From Guyanagaster necrorhizus (lineage: Eukaryota > Basidiomycota > Agaricomycetes > Agaricales > Physalacriaceae): a stretch of DNA of 64,000 nt. A program made the position numbers and the translations under genes. The stretch's first letter is position 1; every line of letters begins with the position of its first letter. Positions 10,718 to 21,110 of the stretch are shown piece by piece. The DNA lies in NCBI RefSeq assembly GCF_019112545.1, contig NW_025064925.1, positions 32,855 through 96,854 on the forward strand, written 5' to 3'. The notes beneath the pieces were generated by a model, which was given only the letters and a program-made list of their open reading frames with translations, made no database searches and was not told the origin of the DNA.

Positions 10718-13240
10718 TCAAATGTCTTCCCTCATGTACTTCTTCTTTGGGCAGTCCTTGGCCATGTGCCCCTTTTGTCCACAATTAAAACATTTACCTT
10801 CCTTCTTCATCCAGTCTATATCCATTGGCTTCTCAGTTCTGGTATATGTTATGCCAGTCCTGGTTTTTTGGGTTCCATAGGCAGGGGCTGTTGAGGGTCC
10901 CAATGATTTCCTGGCAGTTTTCCCCAACTTGTTTAGGGTTGGCAGCATCGATTTCTTAGTATAGTCTTAGAGAGTTGATGATTCTGCTTTCTGCCTTTGT
11001 TGCTCTTTATACATTTTGATGATTTGTTCTTTCCATTCATCATATCCAACTGGCATCAGTGCTTTGATGCCAATTGCTGATATCATCATGATGTATGAAG
11101 AGGGGACTCCTCTTTTGAGAGCCTCAACTATCTGCCTATCATTTGCTACATCATCCCGAATCCTGGCAAGTTTCGCAAGGCATTCTAACTCATTGAAATG
11201 GTCTGTGGTGGCCCTGTCTCCCATCTTGTATTCTTTGATCTTTTGTTTGTGTACTTCTTGTACAGTGGTATCAATGAATTTGTCATTCAGCATTTGTTTA
11301 AATACCAGCCACAAGGGATACTGGTAATGTTCCTGGGTTGTTGATCAGAAGTTCAGGGAGATCAGGATCCACCAGGTTTTCACCTTTTCTTCAAGATAAG
11401 AGACAGTGAATATGACTTTATTCATATTGGAGCTGAGGTATCTGATATAAACTTCGAAATACTGTTTGCAATCGACCAGGAACCGGTCAATATCATTTGA
11501 GGCTCCTTTGAAGGGGCAGGGCTTTTGAAGTAGGTCAGGTTGACACTGTAAGACAGTAGCATTCTCAGATAGAGCACCCATCAGGTTGGGCCACTCTGAG
11601 AATGGAGGTTGACTCTATTCTTGTGGAGGTCCAGGGAAAGAGTGGAGGGAGTGGTCATCAGCGATCAGACTCTCCTTTAGGACAGTATCCCTCTGAATGA
11701 TCACCCCACCTTGTATGGTAAACCCAAGGCAGATGGCTTTGGGGTCATCTCATACTGGCTCTTTTCTGGCTCCACTAGTCCCTACCTGATCAGAGGGTGG
11801 CTGTTCCCCAAGAAGTCAGCTTCCTTTGCTGGTCCAAGGGTTTTGAAACCTTTCATGCTGTCATGCTGAGGGATTTGGCAGTTGTCAGGTTCTGGTGAAT
11901 TGAGTTGCCATGCTTCAGATTGAGGGGTCTGATGTTTTGGCATGACTATGGATAGATGGTGCTGTGTATATGGCTTGTTTTGGTGGCATGGGTGGAGAGC
12001 TCAGCATTGGTCATGGCTGGTCTTTGGATTGATATGGGGGAATCGGCTTGAGTGGGTCTTCTGGATACTGTCAGCTGTATTCCTTCCAGGCATATTCTGT
12101 TGCTGCATACTGTAGAATATTTCTTTTTTCAGTATCGTCTGCATGTTTATACTTTAGTCCTAGGGGAGTAACCCTCCAGTGGGTGTCCCTCCATAGAAAG
12201 AGTGTCTCCTGCTCATATAACTCTTGATATTCTTTTCCCCTCTCTTGCTCCATTTTCTCCCTTAATGCTTCTTCATCAGTTTCTTCATTGGCATATTCCA
12301 TAAACTGCTCAGGCCTGAAAGGGCCCTCACTGTCTTCTTTGTCACTCTCATCCCTGCTGTCCTCTTCCTTGAGGAGGGAACTGACAGGCAAGTCATAGAT
12401 GGATGGGACAGCCAGTCTGAGCATTGCTGGAGAGTCCATTATTTCTAGTGCTGGGCCTGGCAGTGCTTGGGTCAGGTCCTGGGGCCATCTGCTGGATGGG
12501 AACATTTCAGAGCTGACTGTATCATGTCCCTCTGCATGCTCTTTCTCTCTCCAGTTCTTGGCTATAGAGACTGAAGTTTCATTGGAACCCAGGATCAAGA
12601 AACTGATGAGAAACCCTGCTCTCCAGGAATTGCTGGAGAGCTTGGTTGGAGATGTGGGCATTGTCAGGTATCCAGAGTCCATAGGCTTCAAGGATAGAGT
12701 TGGCATCAGAGGAAATGGTATCTGTCCTAGTGAGGTATTGGAGGGAAGAGGGATGATTATCTGCAGTGTGGCCTCTTCTGATGGCTTTGCTCCTAGTGAT
12801 GGCATTTCCTGATCCTGTCTATGGGTCAGATTCTGAATTGGGCTCCCTGAAAGGGGATCCCAAGGAGTCAGTTCAGAGCCTATACCAGCTGGGAGAGGCT
12901 GATCCCAGTCTTTTGGCCTTCTCCTATCATCGTTGTTGTCACCCTTGTCTGTCATACTCTGCTTCTTCATATTCTCACTGAGCCTCCACCTGGACATAGT
13001 TGGTGAGCTCTTCCTGGGCTCACTGTATTTCTGCTCAGTGGGCCTGGTTCTGCTGCTGCTGCTGCTGTACAGCTGCATTGTAATCAAAGGGGATCTGTAT
13101 GTCTCAGTCTGAGAAAACTCATCAAATAATTCTATCCCAGGCAATCCTTCCTCTTGCACTGGCCATTCCCTCTTCTGGCTGACTCCTGACATGAAGGTGG
13201 TTATGGGGGTCTTCTGCTGCAGTGATAGTGAGCTCCACAT
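10718..13240 (-). pseudogene. Element 2 gag
   Basis: A 389-residue open stretch (12071-13240) forms the N-terminal part and ends in an acidic region. Capsid-like sequence follows (11345-11581 with FKGASNDIDRFLVDC; 10967-11314 with VPSSYIMMISA). A CCHC knuckle, CFNCGQKGHMAKDC, lies at about 10745-10790. Blocks are separated by frame breaks. The longest open stretch in the island is this N-terminal part; it has no recognised domain. Confidence 0.78.
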
Positions 13241-13923
13241 TCACAAAATCCTGGTGGATGGTTTGTCCATGGGGGTCATTGAGCTTCAGCCTGCCAACAG
13301 ATAGACTTGACTTGGGAGTAGTGTAGAGGGAATGACAGGGGGAGTTGGGGGTTTTTTAGGGTCTTGAAGCCACCTGAGTGGCATCAAGGGAGTCCTGAGC
13401 ATGGTTTCCAATCCCTGGAGTGATCAGGGAGGTGAGAGGACTGGGGGTGGAGATCAAAGAGATGTTACTGGGGACCTCCTCAGACTCCTGGGTGATGTTC
13501 ATCATCCAAGGGTTTCAGAATCCTGTGAGAGCAGGGTTGCAGTTTCTGCTGAGTCATCAAGGGGGGTATCAGGATCCTTCTTCTTCCTGAAGGCTCCCCA
13601 AAAGCAGGTTGCTAGGCCCAGCTTTGGATACAGGTCATCTTTGCAGCTGGAAGGATGTTCTGATGGAGGCAGGAATGTCATGGAAAGGTAGATCTGGGGT
13701 TACATTTCAGAGAATGGTACATATCTGTTGAAATGCTTGATAGTACCTGACTATCCAAGCAGTAACTGATTGTCATCTGCAGCAAAGGTAATGATGGCTA
13801 AAAGTTCTAGTAGCATTCCAATGATGGAAGCTATCAATTCAAAGAAGTTGTGGTTAAGGTCTGCAGTGGTTGCTGGTGGCATTTGGTTTCTCAGCACAAT
13901 TGAGCTTGAGAAAGGGAAGGCAA

Positions 13924-13936
13924 AGCTTCAAGCTAA
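13924..13936 (-). promoter_or_regulatory. Self-primed primer-binding site, element 2
   Basis: The minus strand reads TTAGCTTGAAGCT one base inside the LTR end. It is a perfect 13-base complement of AGCTTCAAGCTAA in the LTR at 14101-14113, about 30 bases past the TATTTAA box at 14140-14146. This is the arrangement of Tf1-type self-priming. Confidence 0.7.
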
Positions 13937-13937
13937 T

Positions 13938-14403
13938 TGTTAGGCTCAAGCCACACATGATCAACTAGCACATGGTAAGCTAACATGGCTTCGCATTTGA
14001 GCCTTCCATTAGAGTCCACTTTTAGTGTACTGTTTGTTGACTCCCTGTGCTTCAAGGCTTTGTGTGATTTGCTTGAGAGTAGAATGAGAATGTATAAACT
14101 TTAGCTTGAAGCTGGGGATTACCAGCAAGAGTGAGCTCCTTAAATACTAAACAGGATTCACTAATAATACTACCTACTTATTGTATCTCTTTCTGTCTCT
14201 GTGCTCATTGTCCTAGAGCATCGTTACCATACATAAAAGGCTGATTGTGTGTCATTGAGCAATGCTGTTGTGGTGAAGGACAATGACAGACTTGGCTAGT
14301 TGTAATGACTAAGCCTGGTCCCATGGTCCTAAGCACTTGTTCTGGCACCCTGACTAAGCATAAATAAGGGTCAAATAAAGGAGAAGAGTAGAAAATTGTA
14401 ACA
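13938..14403 (-). repeat. 5' LTR of element 2
   Basis: A 466-bp LTR with TGTTA...TAACA ends, clearly related to the LTR of element 1. It includes a TATTTAA box at 14140-14146. The base right after it (14404) belongs to LINE coding sequence, so element 2 is inserted in that LINE. Confidence 0.9.
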
Positions 14404-15200
14404 ATTAATGTGCTCATCAGCAAATAAATGCTCAAGAATAAACCACAATCTGTGGACTGTCTGAGAGGCAGACGAATTAGCACTCCTCCTCAATGACCCA
14501 AATCATAATGGTGCATTGTGTAGTCCAAGATGCAATTGCTATATCTGCAAGGCAATAATAAATAACAGAAATTGTATAAACCCAAACAACTGTCTCCTCT
14601 GAGCAAAGGAACTACTTGACACTCTCTCACAAAAATGGGACCCCAAATTCATGCTGCCAGAGGATTCTGAAGATGACCCAAGCCAGCTAGAAGAAGGATA
14701 TGAATGTGACAGGAGAGTGACAGTATATAGACCAATCATGATTTCCTTCTGAATTTTTACAGAAGACAATATCTGGATGACTTGCCAGACTTAAGACTGA
14801 GCAGACAGTCAGGTGAAGGAATCCAAGTGGCCACAAATGGCTCCTGCATCAACAACAGTATCTCTGATATGAGAGCAGGTGCTGGTGTCTTCATTGAAGG
14901 AGATAACAACCTTGAAATTTCCCTAAGAGTCCTGACAGATCTGTAACAATTGAATCAGATTAGCAAAGTGATAGCAGCAAATGCACTTGCAGATAGAGTT
15001 AATCTCTGCATTGTGCTTATGAAACTGACTTGAAATACATTCTGAAACATCTTAAAACCTCTCTGAGGGCCATGAAAGATGCAGGCTATATAAGCATCCC
15101 CAATAAGAAAATCATCCAGGCAATAGTGGTCACCTTGCAAAAAGGAACTTTGGTAATATGGTATTGCCTTTTTATAACCCTCACATTCTGTTGGTGCAAT
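14404..15200 (+). pseudogene. Tad-like LINE, RNase H region (decayed)
   Basis: Reading through frame breaks on the plus strand gives AKELLDTLSQKWDPK near 14600, then GSCINNS and AGAGVFIEG at 14845-14905, the start of the RNase H domain found in basidiomycete Tad-like LINEs. A later block reads LKYILKHLKTSLRAMKDAGYI at 15025-15095, the middle of the same domain. The upstream reverse transcriptase is absent, cut off by element 2. There is not one CpG between about 14475 and 16355. Confidence 0.7.
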
Positions 15201-15319
15201 TTTGTTGTGCTCATGGAATAGTGCTTATGGTTTCCACTTTATACTAGAGCTTATCACCCTTATGATAAGTCTTGTTATGATCACAACTATAGGATTTGGC
15301 TTCAAGCAGAGGAACAAGA

Positions 15320-16106
15320 TAGTCATTGTTTCTGTTGGGACCATGTTTGCATTCACTCAGTTGCATTCAAGCATGCCTGGAGCCTCAGATGGATTTGGTA
15401 GGTCACTTCTGGTTAAGCCAATTCCCAATGCTAATATAATCTAGGTGACATTTTTGGCACTTCAAGTTTAATTCTGTATCAGTTTGCAAAATGACTCCAG
15501 ACACAGACTTCATAAGTGTACTACCTTTCCTTGTCCTTCTGTCCATATTTGTAGGTACCTGAGGTTTTGAGTCATTCCAGAAATGACATTCAATCTCAAA
15601 CTATGCAGTTACCATAGTCAGTATCTATATTTTCACAGATCCCACAGAGGATTCTCATGAAAAGTTAACATGACAAGCCATAGGTATACTGCTTCAGGAT
15701 GACTTCTAATGCCAGCATGTAAACAAAATTTTTCACTGCACATACTCTACTTTGCTCTCAAAATGCAACATCAGAGACACTCAATGTGAAAAATACAGCC
15801 CAAGAGTACAACATGCTTCCTTTGTCCAGAGACTAAAGTGCTGTTGACATTGATATGCTTTATCAAACAGAAAAGTGAACTCATTTTATATTGCCATTCT
15901 ATAGCATTGCTTTGTCAATGAATGGTAGTTTATCAATATGAGCTGATAAAAAGTCTACATACCTCATTCCAAGCTAATATTAATAATATACTAATCTTTA
16001 TCCTCAAGGCAGAAGAGCAGTCACACTCTTGCCTTCACTCCAGGCCTATACATGCCAACCTCTTTACTAACACAGTATTCATCACCTCCTTTGTGCTAAA
16101 CAGCTA
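15320..16106 (+). pseudogene. CpG-less copy of the 34.65-35.55 kb membrane-protein gene fragment
   Basis: This stretch aligns along its length with the reverse complement of 34650-35550. Landmarks are FAFTQL...SMPGA.DGFGR (15345-15405), a shared run of GGTTTTGA.TCATTCCAGA, and MVVYQYE at 15922. It includes parts that look like introns, so it is a DNA-level copy and not a processed transcript. More than 20 CpG sites of the 35-kb copy are TG or CA here, and none remain. It lies between the two halves of the LINE. The protein is a hydrophobic, probably multi-pass membrane protein of unknown role. Confidence 0.85.
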
Positions 16107-16643
16107 AACTTTGGGCTGAAATACCATGAGTGAGCCTACTTTAAACACTGTAACAACAGCACAGAGGATATGGAGCACATTATGACAGTATGCTCATCCA
16201 CAGGTCAGAAAGAAGTATGGAAACTTACAGAAAAACTCTTGGAAAAGCATGGGATCCTCTGCCAGCACACTCTATCCATGACAAATATACTAGCATGTGC
16301 CATCCCAGTTTTCAAAGCCCCCAACAGAAATAGAGACAGAAGGAAAGAATGGTTCTACGACATCACAATATCTCTATCAATGCAGGTCATCTGGAATGCT
16401 CAATATGAGAGGGTGATCCAAAACCATAACACCCCATTCTCACCAGTGCAGATGCAGAATAGATGGTGGAAAAGAGTACAAAACAGACTGGATTTAGATC
16501 GACTAATGATGCACAAATGGTTTGGCAAGAAAGCACTCCAAAAAGCCCTGGTCATCAAGACATGGTCAGGCATGATGGACGATGAGCATCAGCTTCTGGA
16601 AGATTGGACGGAAGCAGACAGGGTTTTAGTGGGTAAAGAGTAA
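16107..16643 (+). pseudogene. Tad-like LINE, C-terminal region
   Basis: The open stretch from 16170 reads MEHIMTVCSS, QKEVWKLTEKLLEKHG and later RWWKRVQNRLDLDRL and KALVIKTWSGM. These match the C-terminal zinc-finger and tail region found after RNase H in basidiomycete Tad-like elements. A little upstream, frame-shifted sequence resembles the segment before that finger. Together with 14404-15200 it shows one LINE whose RNase H end has been replaced by the membrane-gene fragment. CpG reappears after 16355. Confidence 0.65.
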
Positions 16644-16906
16644 AAATGGGCTGGGGAGCACGAGATAAGTATGGGATGGTGTGGAAGATATGGAAAGACC
16701 CCGCCCGGTCTACTTACTAGTCACGAGTCCCACACTCATAAGTGCATAATGCATCTCGTGGTGAACCTTCATAAAATTCTCAATTGGTATACTAACTATG
16801 TCTGCTTGGTTTTAATTCCTGGCAACTACCATGGCTGCACGCTGGAAGCAACTGTGTCGCTGGACCGCCTCCGCTATAGCCTCCACCAAAAGAAAAACAA
16901 AAAAGA
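16644..16906. other. Short spacer between the LINE end and the GMC gene
   Basis: No gene seen. CpG frequency is normal again here. Confidence 0.5.
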
Positions 16907-19159
16907 TCAATGCTTCTTCACATACTCCCCCTTAATCAAATCTGCAGCTCTCTCTGCAAAAGCATACACCGCTGCCTGTGTGTTAGCTGCAGGAACGTAT
17001 GGCTAGAAAAAACAATCAATACAAATGAGCAATTTTCCCCTACTGAAAAGAGAGCTCTCGTACAAAAACAGACGCGTCCACGATCCTCACACCCTTCGCG
17101 TGCTTCATCTTCAAATCCGGGTCTACAACACCCCAGTCAGCGTGGCGGGGAGACATACTTGCCGTGCCAACAGGGTGCCAGATCGTGTCCGCCCCCTCAC
17201 GAATGGCGGCTTCCGTAGTTTCTGAAGCGAACTCGAGGATGTATCCATCCCATGCAGGGGCGGTGACGAATTTCTGCGATGCATTGATTGCGGCTTGCAT
17301 TATAGTCAAGTCTTGGGAGTGCCCGAGGAGGTTGGGATTGATCAGCGGAGCGTCGAACGGGTTCGTGCTGTTGATAGTGATGTTGCCACCTGGAATATAA
17401 CAAATTAGATTAGAGTAAGAGTGGGAGAAAGGGAGACATGCGAGATAGAGGGCAGACTACGATCGCTAGTATTGTGAAGTAGTCACCGCTAGCCGGTATT
17501 GGCTCTTGAGGAATACCATTCTGTACCCGGAGCTGTCAACAACGTAATGCACGGAACCTGAGATAATAGACACTCACCGTGAATACCAGTTCGAAGTGTG
17601 CCGTCTCGTTGCCTGAACACGGTTCATCATCGAGCAGACCTTCGGTGACCCTCAAGAAACCCAACTGATTCCCCGAAGTGCTGGCGATAAAGCCGGTACG
17701 CGTTGCCTCCCATTCAGCCAGTGCCTCCTCTTGGAACGTTTCATTTCGCCAGTAAATGTTCTCGATGGTTTCGGTACTGTTCACGGTCCAGGCTAAAGCG
17801 TACCTCGGATGATCAGTGAGGTTTTTCCCGACATCTGGTAGATGCACAGTGGGAGTGATGCCCACGGAAGTCAGCTCATCGGCGTCACCGATACCCGAAT
17901 AGAGAAGGATATGTGGTGTCCCGATAGATCCAGCACAGAGAAGGATTTCTTTGGCAGGCGAAAGGGTATATATTGTTTCTTATTACGAAAATTATATTTC
18001 GGTTAGAAGGGCATAAGCGGTGGGTGCTTACCTCCAGCATCCTGGGTGAATTCCACAGTATCGAAGGTCTTCGCACCTTTATTGGTACTCGAGGATTCGA
18101 GGATTCGGGTGACATAAGTGCGAATGAGGACATGCAAGTTTGGCCGACGAAGGTACTTCGGGGCAAGAAACGCAGTTTCGGAGCTGCTTCGAGTGCCGTT
18201 GTGAACTGTCGATTGTTCCCAACCTGGAGAGCTCACAAATTGAGAGAAAGACGCGTTGAAGTGAAAACGAACACCCACCAATACCCAGATGATGGCCAGA
18301 GTTATAATCCCCGTTATAGGGAAATTCGTCGGGGAAATCCGCCGTAGCCTGGATCATACGCGAGTCTGTAAAACGAGGGTATCCGGGAAGGGTAACTGAG
18401 AGCAGCCCATCAAAGCCATGATCCTCTGGGATAAACTCCCCGGTAATGTTGTGGTGATCGACCGGAGTGGTAAATGCTTCCGACTATGATATTACGAAGT
18501 CAATCATCAACAGACATTACGCGTAAAAGTGGACTGACCTTGAGAATATATGGCTCCATCGCGTCCCAGCTCCACCCATCGTCTCCAGTAACCCGTGCAT
18601 ATCGATCATAATCCTGAAAAGAACCGCGCGTGTATAACATATAATCTTAGGCAAGTTAGCGTGTTCATTAATCAATTTGAAATCGAACGTACTGATGGCG
18701 CTACTACCTCCCAATCCGAAGCCTCGCGCATATGCAATGGAGCGTCCGCCGAGCCCCGTCTGTGCAGTCGTAGTGAAGTTCCAGTCTATTGAAGTATTCC
18801 CCGCAGAGGCCAGAGGACTGTAAAAGGGGACTTGGGAGATGAGAACACCGGCCGTGCTTAATACAAAAATTAGCTTTATGGCGGGACTGAATGGATAAAA
18901 ATTCCACTTACGATGCTCCGGCTTCGAGGACCAGCACAGAAATATGGGGATCTTCGGTCAGACGATTGGCGAGAACGTTACCCGCTGTCCCGCCTATACG
19001 GCCTCGGTCAGGAATTCAGAATATACGAGTAGGGGCGAAACGCGTACCCCCAATGATGATGAAATCGAAATCCAAGGTCGGGAGATCATCAAACGTCTCA
19101 TAGAGCGCGCCTAGAGCGGTCGTGCATCCTGCGAGGAGGAAGAAGAGGGCGGAACGCAT
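16907..19159 (-). CDS. GMC oxidoreductase (aryl-alcohol oxidase/glucose oxidase family), secreted
   Basis: This is a flavin-dependent GMC oxidoreductase. The start at 19159 gives a signal peptide (MRSALFFLLAGCTTALG), and the FAD-binding motif DFDFIIIGGG-TAGNVLANRL is joined across the first intron. The second FAD signature appears as LGGSSAIS near 18690. The active-site region WHPVGTASMSP lies near 17190. The end GVRIVDASVF is spliced over intron 17003-17063 to PYVPAANTQAAVYAFAE and a stop at 16907. There are many short introns. Secreted members oxidise alcohols or sugars and make hydrogen peroxide for lignocellulose decay. The substrate cannot be told. All landmarks are present, so it is probably intact, although I did not fix every exon. 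Confidence 0.88.
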
Positions 19160-20602
19160 GATGAGGATCGCGAGAGGCCCAGCCCGATGTACTGTCGTTT
19201 AAATAACGGCGAGCATCGAAATTAATCTCAGTTACCGGATAACTGCTGCGATAGAAATATTCAAATACGTCATGCCCATGTGTTCCTGGTTCCTCGAAGG
19301 AAGTTCTGATGATGAGTTGAACGCCGGTTGAGATATACTTGACCCAGGGTTGCGAACTAAGATGCCCGAGGCGCAGACTAGGAAGAGAAGAGAAGAGCGG
19401 CAAATTCCTGAATTAAAATTGCCGCCATTAAGTAGGAAAAACCTATATAATCTTCGACCACCCTGGGCAGTTAGGAGGAACGGAACTTAAATAATGAGAA
19501 AAATAGGGTCCTGCTGCGATATCTAACCGATGGGGAAGGGGGAAGAACACGATTTGTCGCATCATAGTACGGCCGAGTCTCTTGTATACATAAGTTAGGA
19601 CACTGTTAGCAAACAATAACAATCAAATTCGGAAGCTATGTTCGTCTAGAAAGGAGTTCACATGCTGAGCATCATGATGTAAGCTTCCGCTGCGTGCTGC
19701 CGAACGGGATATCGGGCGGATTTCCGTATTCATCAAGGAAAACTCATTTTTTCCCTCATGGTACGTCGCCATCACGTCTTCTTCGATCTGAAGCCTGATT
19801 AGAAACCAAAAGTTACCTCATGAATACGACATGAGTTCTCGGTTAGCACTGAGTAGTACAACCTTGTCGTTGTAGAGAGCGAGAGGTGCATTGCCATCGT
19901 GACTAGAAGAATGTGATATCGTTGTTCATGCCTTTCACTTCGGCCTTCACTCTCGAGTCGACAATGAGCAGAAATACGGGCAGGATCTTCGTATCCATCT
20001 GAAATACTTCTCCAAGTATGGGACAGATGTCGGCTTTCGGTACGATTGTTTCCTTGTGCGGCATAGTCCTTGCTTCTCGGCCTTATGCTGCTATACTCTT
20101 GCCAAAAGCAAGTAGACGATTTGGCGAGGTGGAGAAATTATGGGAAATTCTGAGCGTCCATTGTGGTAAGGAAGGGTTTGTTGTGACATACTTCCAAGTT
20201 TACATCTGACTATAACGTATACAGACACCTTTCAAGAAATTAGTCACGACTCTTTTCTGGTTCTGATGCCGTAGCAACGCGTCAGCGAGTTATTCTTGCG
20301 TCAAGCTATCATCGTCGCAGTAACTGTATCTTCATCAAGCTTTCTTTCAACTTTATGACCAGACAAGTGTAATGATTTGCCTATTAAAGTCTTCTTGTCA
20401 AAAGATTGTGAATAGTACAAACGCCAGAAAGGAGGATGCCAATAGACACTCAGTTGTTCCTCGATGCCAGTTTCACCAAATCAGGAACCGGTAACTGCGG
20501 AATTTATCCGGCCGCCCGATGATAAATCATACACTCGGCAGAACAAACGGCATGCGGCTGACAGTAGTATATGAGGACGTGATTACCGAGATCTCTCTCA
20601 TG
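19160..20602. other. Intergenic, 1.4 kb
   Basis: Contains the GMC upstream region. Small open stretches (for example 20018-20209) have no recognisable similarity. CpG content is normal. Confidence 0.5.
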
Positions 20603-21110
20603 ATGGTGATAACCAACGACCAGTACAAGCGCGTTATCTTTGTTACCGGGTCCAACAATGGGATCAGCTACAAGCATGTCCGACTCCTAGCTGAGAAAGG
20701 CCACACCGTTCATCTAGCGTCCAGGAATGAAACGTCTGGAAGGGCAGCACAGTAAGCAGGTTTCATTCACTTTGACAGATCCGCAGTCAACTTCCTCTGA
20801 TAGGGCCAACTTGAAGGACCAATACAACCTCAACGTCAAATCGGTCCAGCTCGATGTAACAGATGTTGCCTCGATCCAAGCAGCAAATGATACCATTGAG
20901 AAAGCAGAAGGAAGATTAGATACACTCATAAACAACATAGGTATGCTTTGTACCTCTTCCAGACTATCTATGCTTATCAATTCTGGACAGGTATGAGCTA
21001 TACATCAGAACCCCAAAGATCCTGCACTGTCTCAGTCAATATGCTTTGAAAGACTTTTGAGTCCAACTTTTTCAGACTCATCCAGGCATTCAGCCCTCCC
21101 TTCCAGTGGT
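20603..21110 (+). pseudogene. Truncated short-chain dehydrogenase (copy of the SDR at 33.3-34.2 kb)
   Basis: Starts with an SDR N-terminus (YKRVIFVTGSNNGIS, then LLAEKGHTVHLASRNE). After an intron it continues LNVKSVQLDVTDVASIQAAN and LDTLINNIG. A further intron with canonical GT..AG (from about 20940 to 20990) leads to MSYTSEP. The reading then has a stop (near FESNFF) and the gene ends near 21105, where CpG-free repeat-like DNA takes over. The C-terminal two thirds, with the catalytic tyrosine and lysine, is missing. In TGSNNGISY the last glycine of TGxxxGIG is serine. CpG is absent from 20874 onward although the first part has several. Confidence 0.9.

Larger units (their letters stand above)
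7643..14403 (-). mobile_element. Ty3/gypsy chromovirus, element 2 (5' part, interrupted by element 1)
   Basis: A diverged relative of element 1 in the same orientation. It has one visible LTR (13938-14403), gag, protease, RT, RNase H and the first half of integrase, and stops abruptly at 7642/7643 where element 1 begins. The integrase reads DEVYAK and then runs into the LTR of element 1. The missing 3' part and 3' LTR should lie left of the window, beyond element 1. It is more decayed than element 1, so it is the older insertion. Confidence 0.92.
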
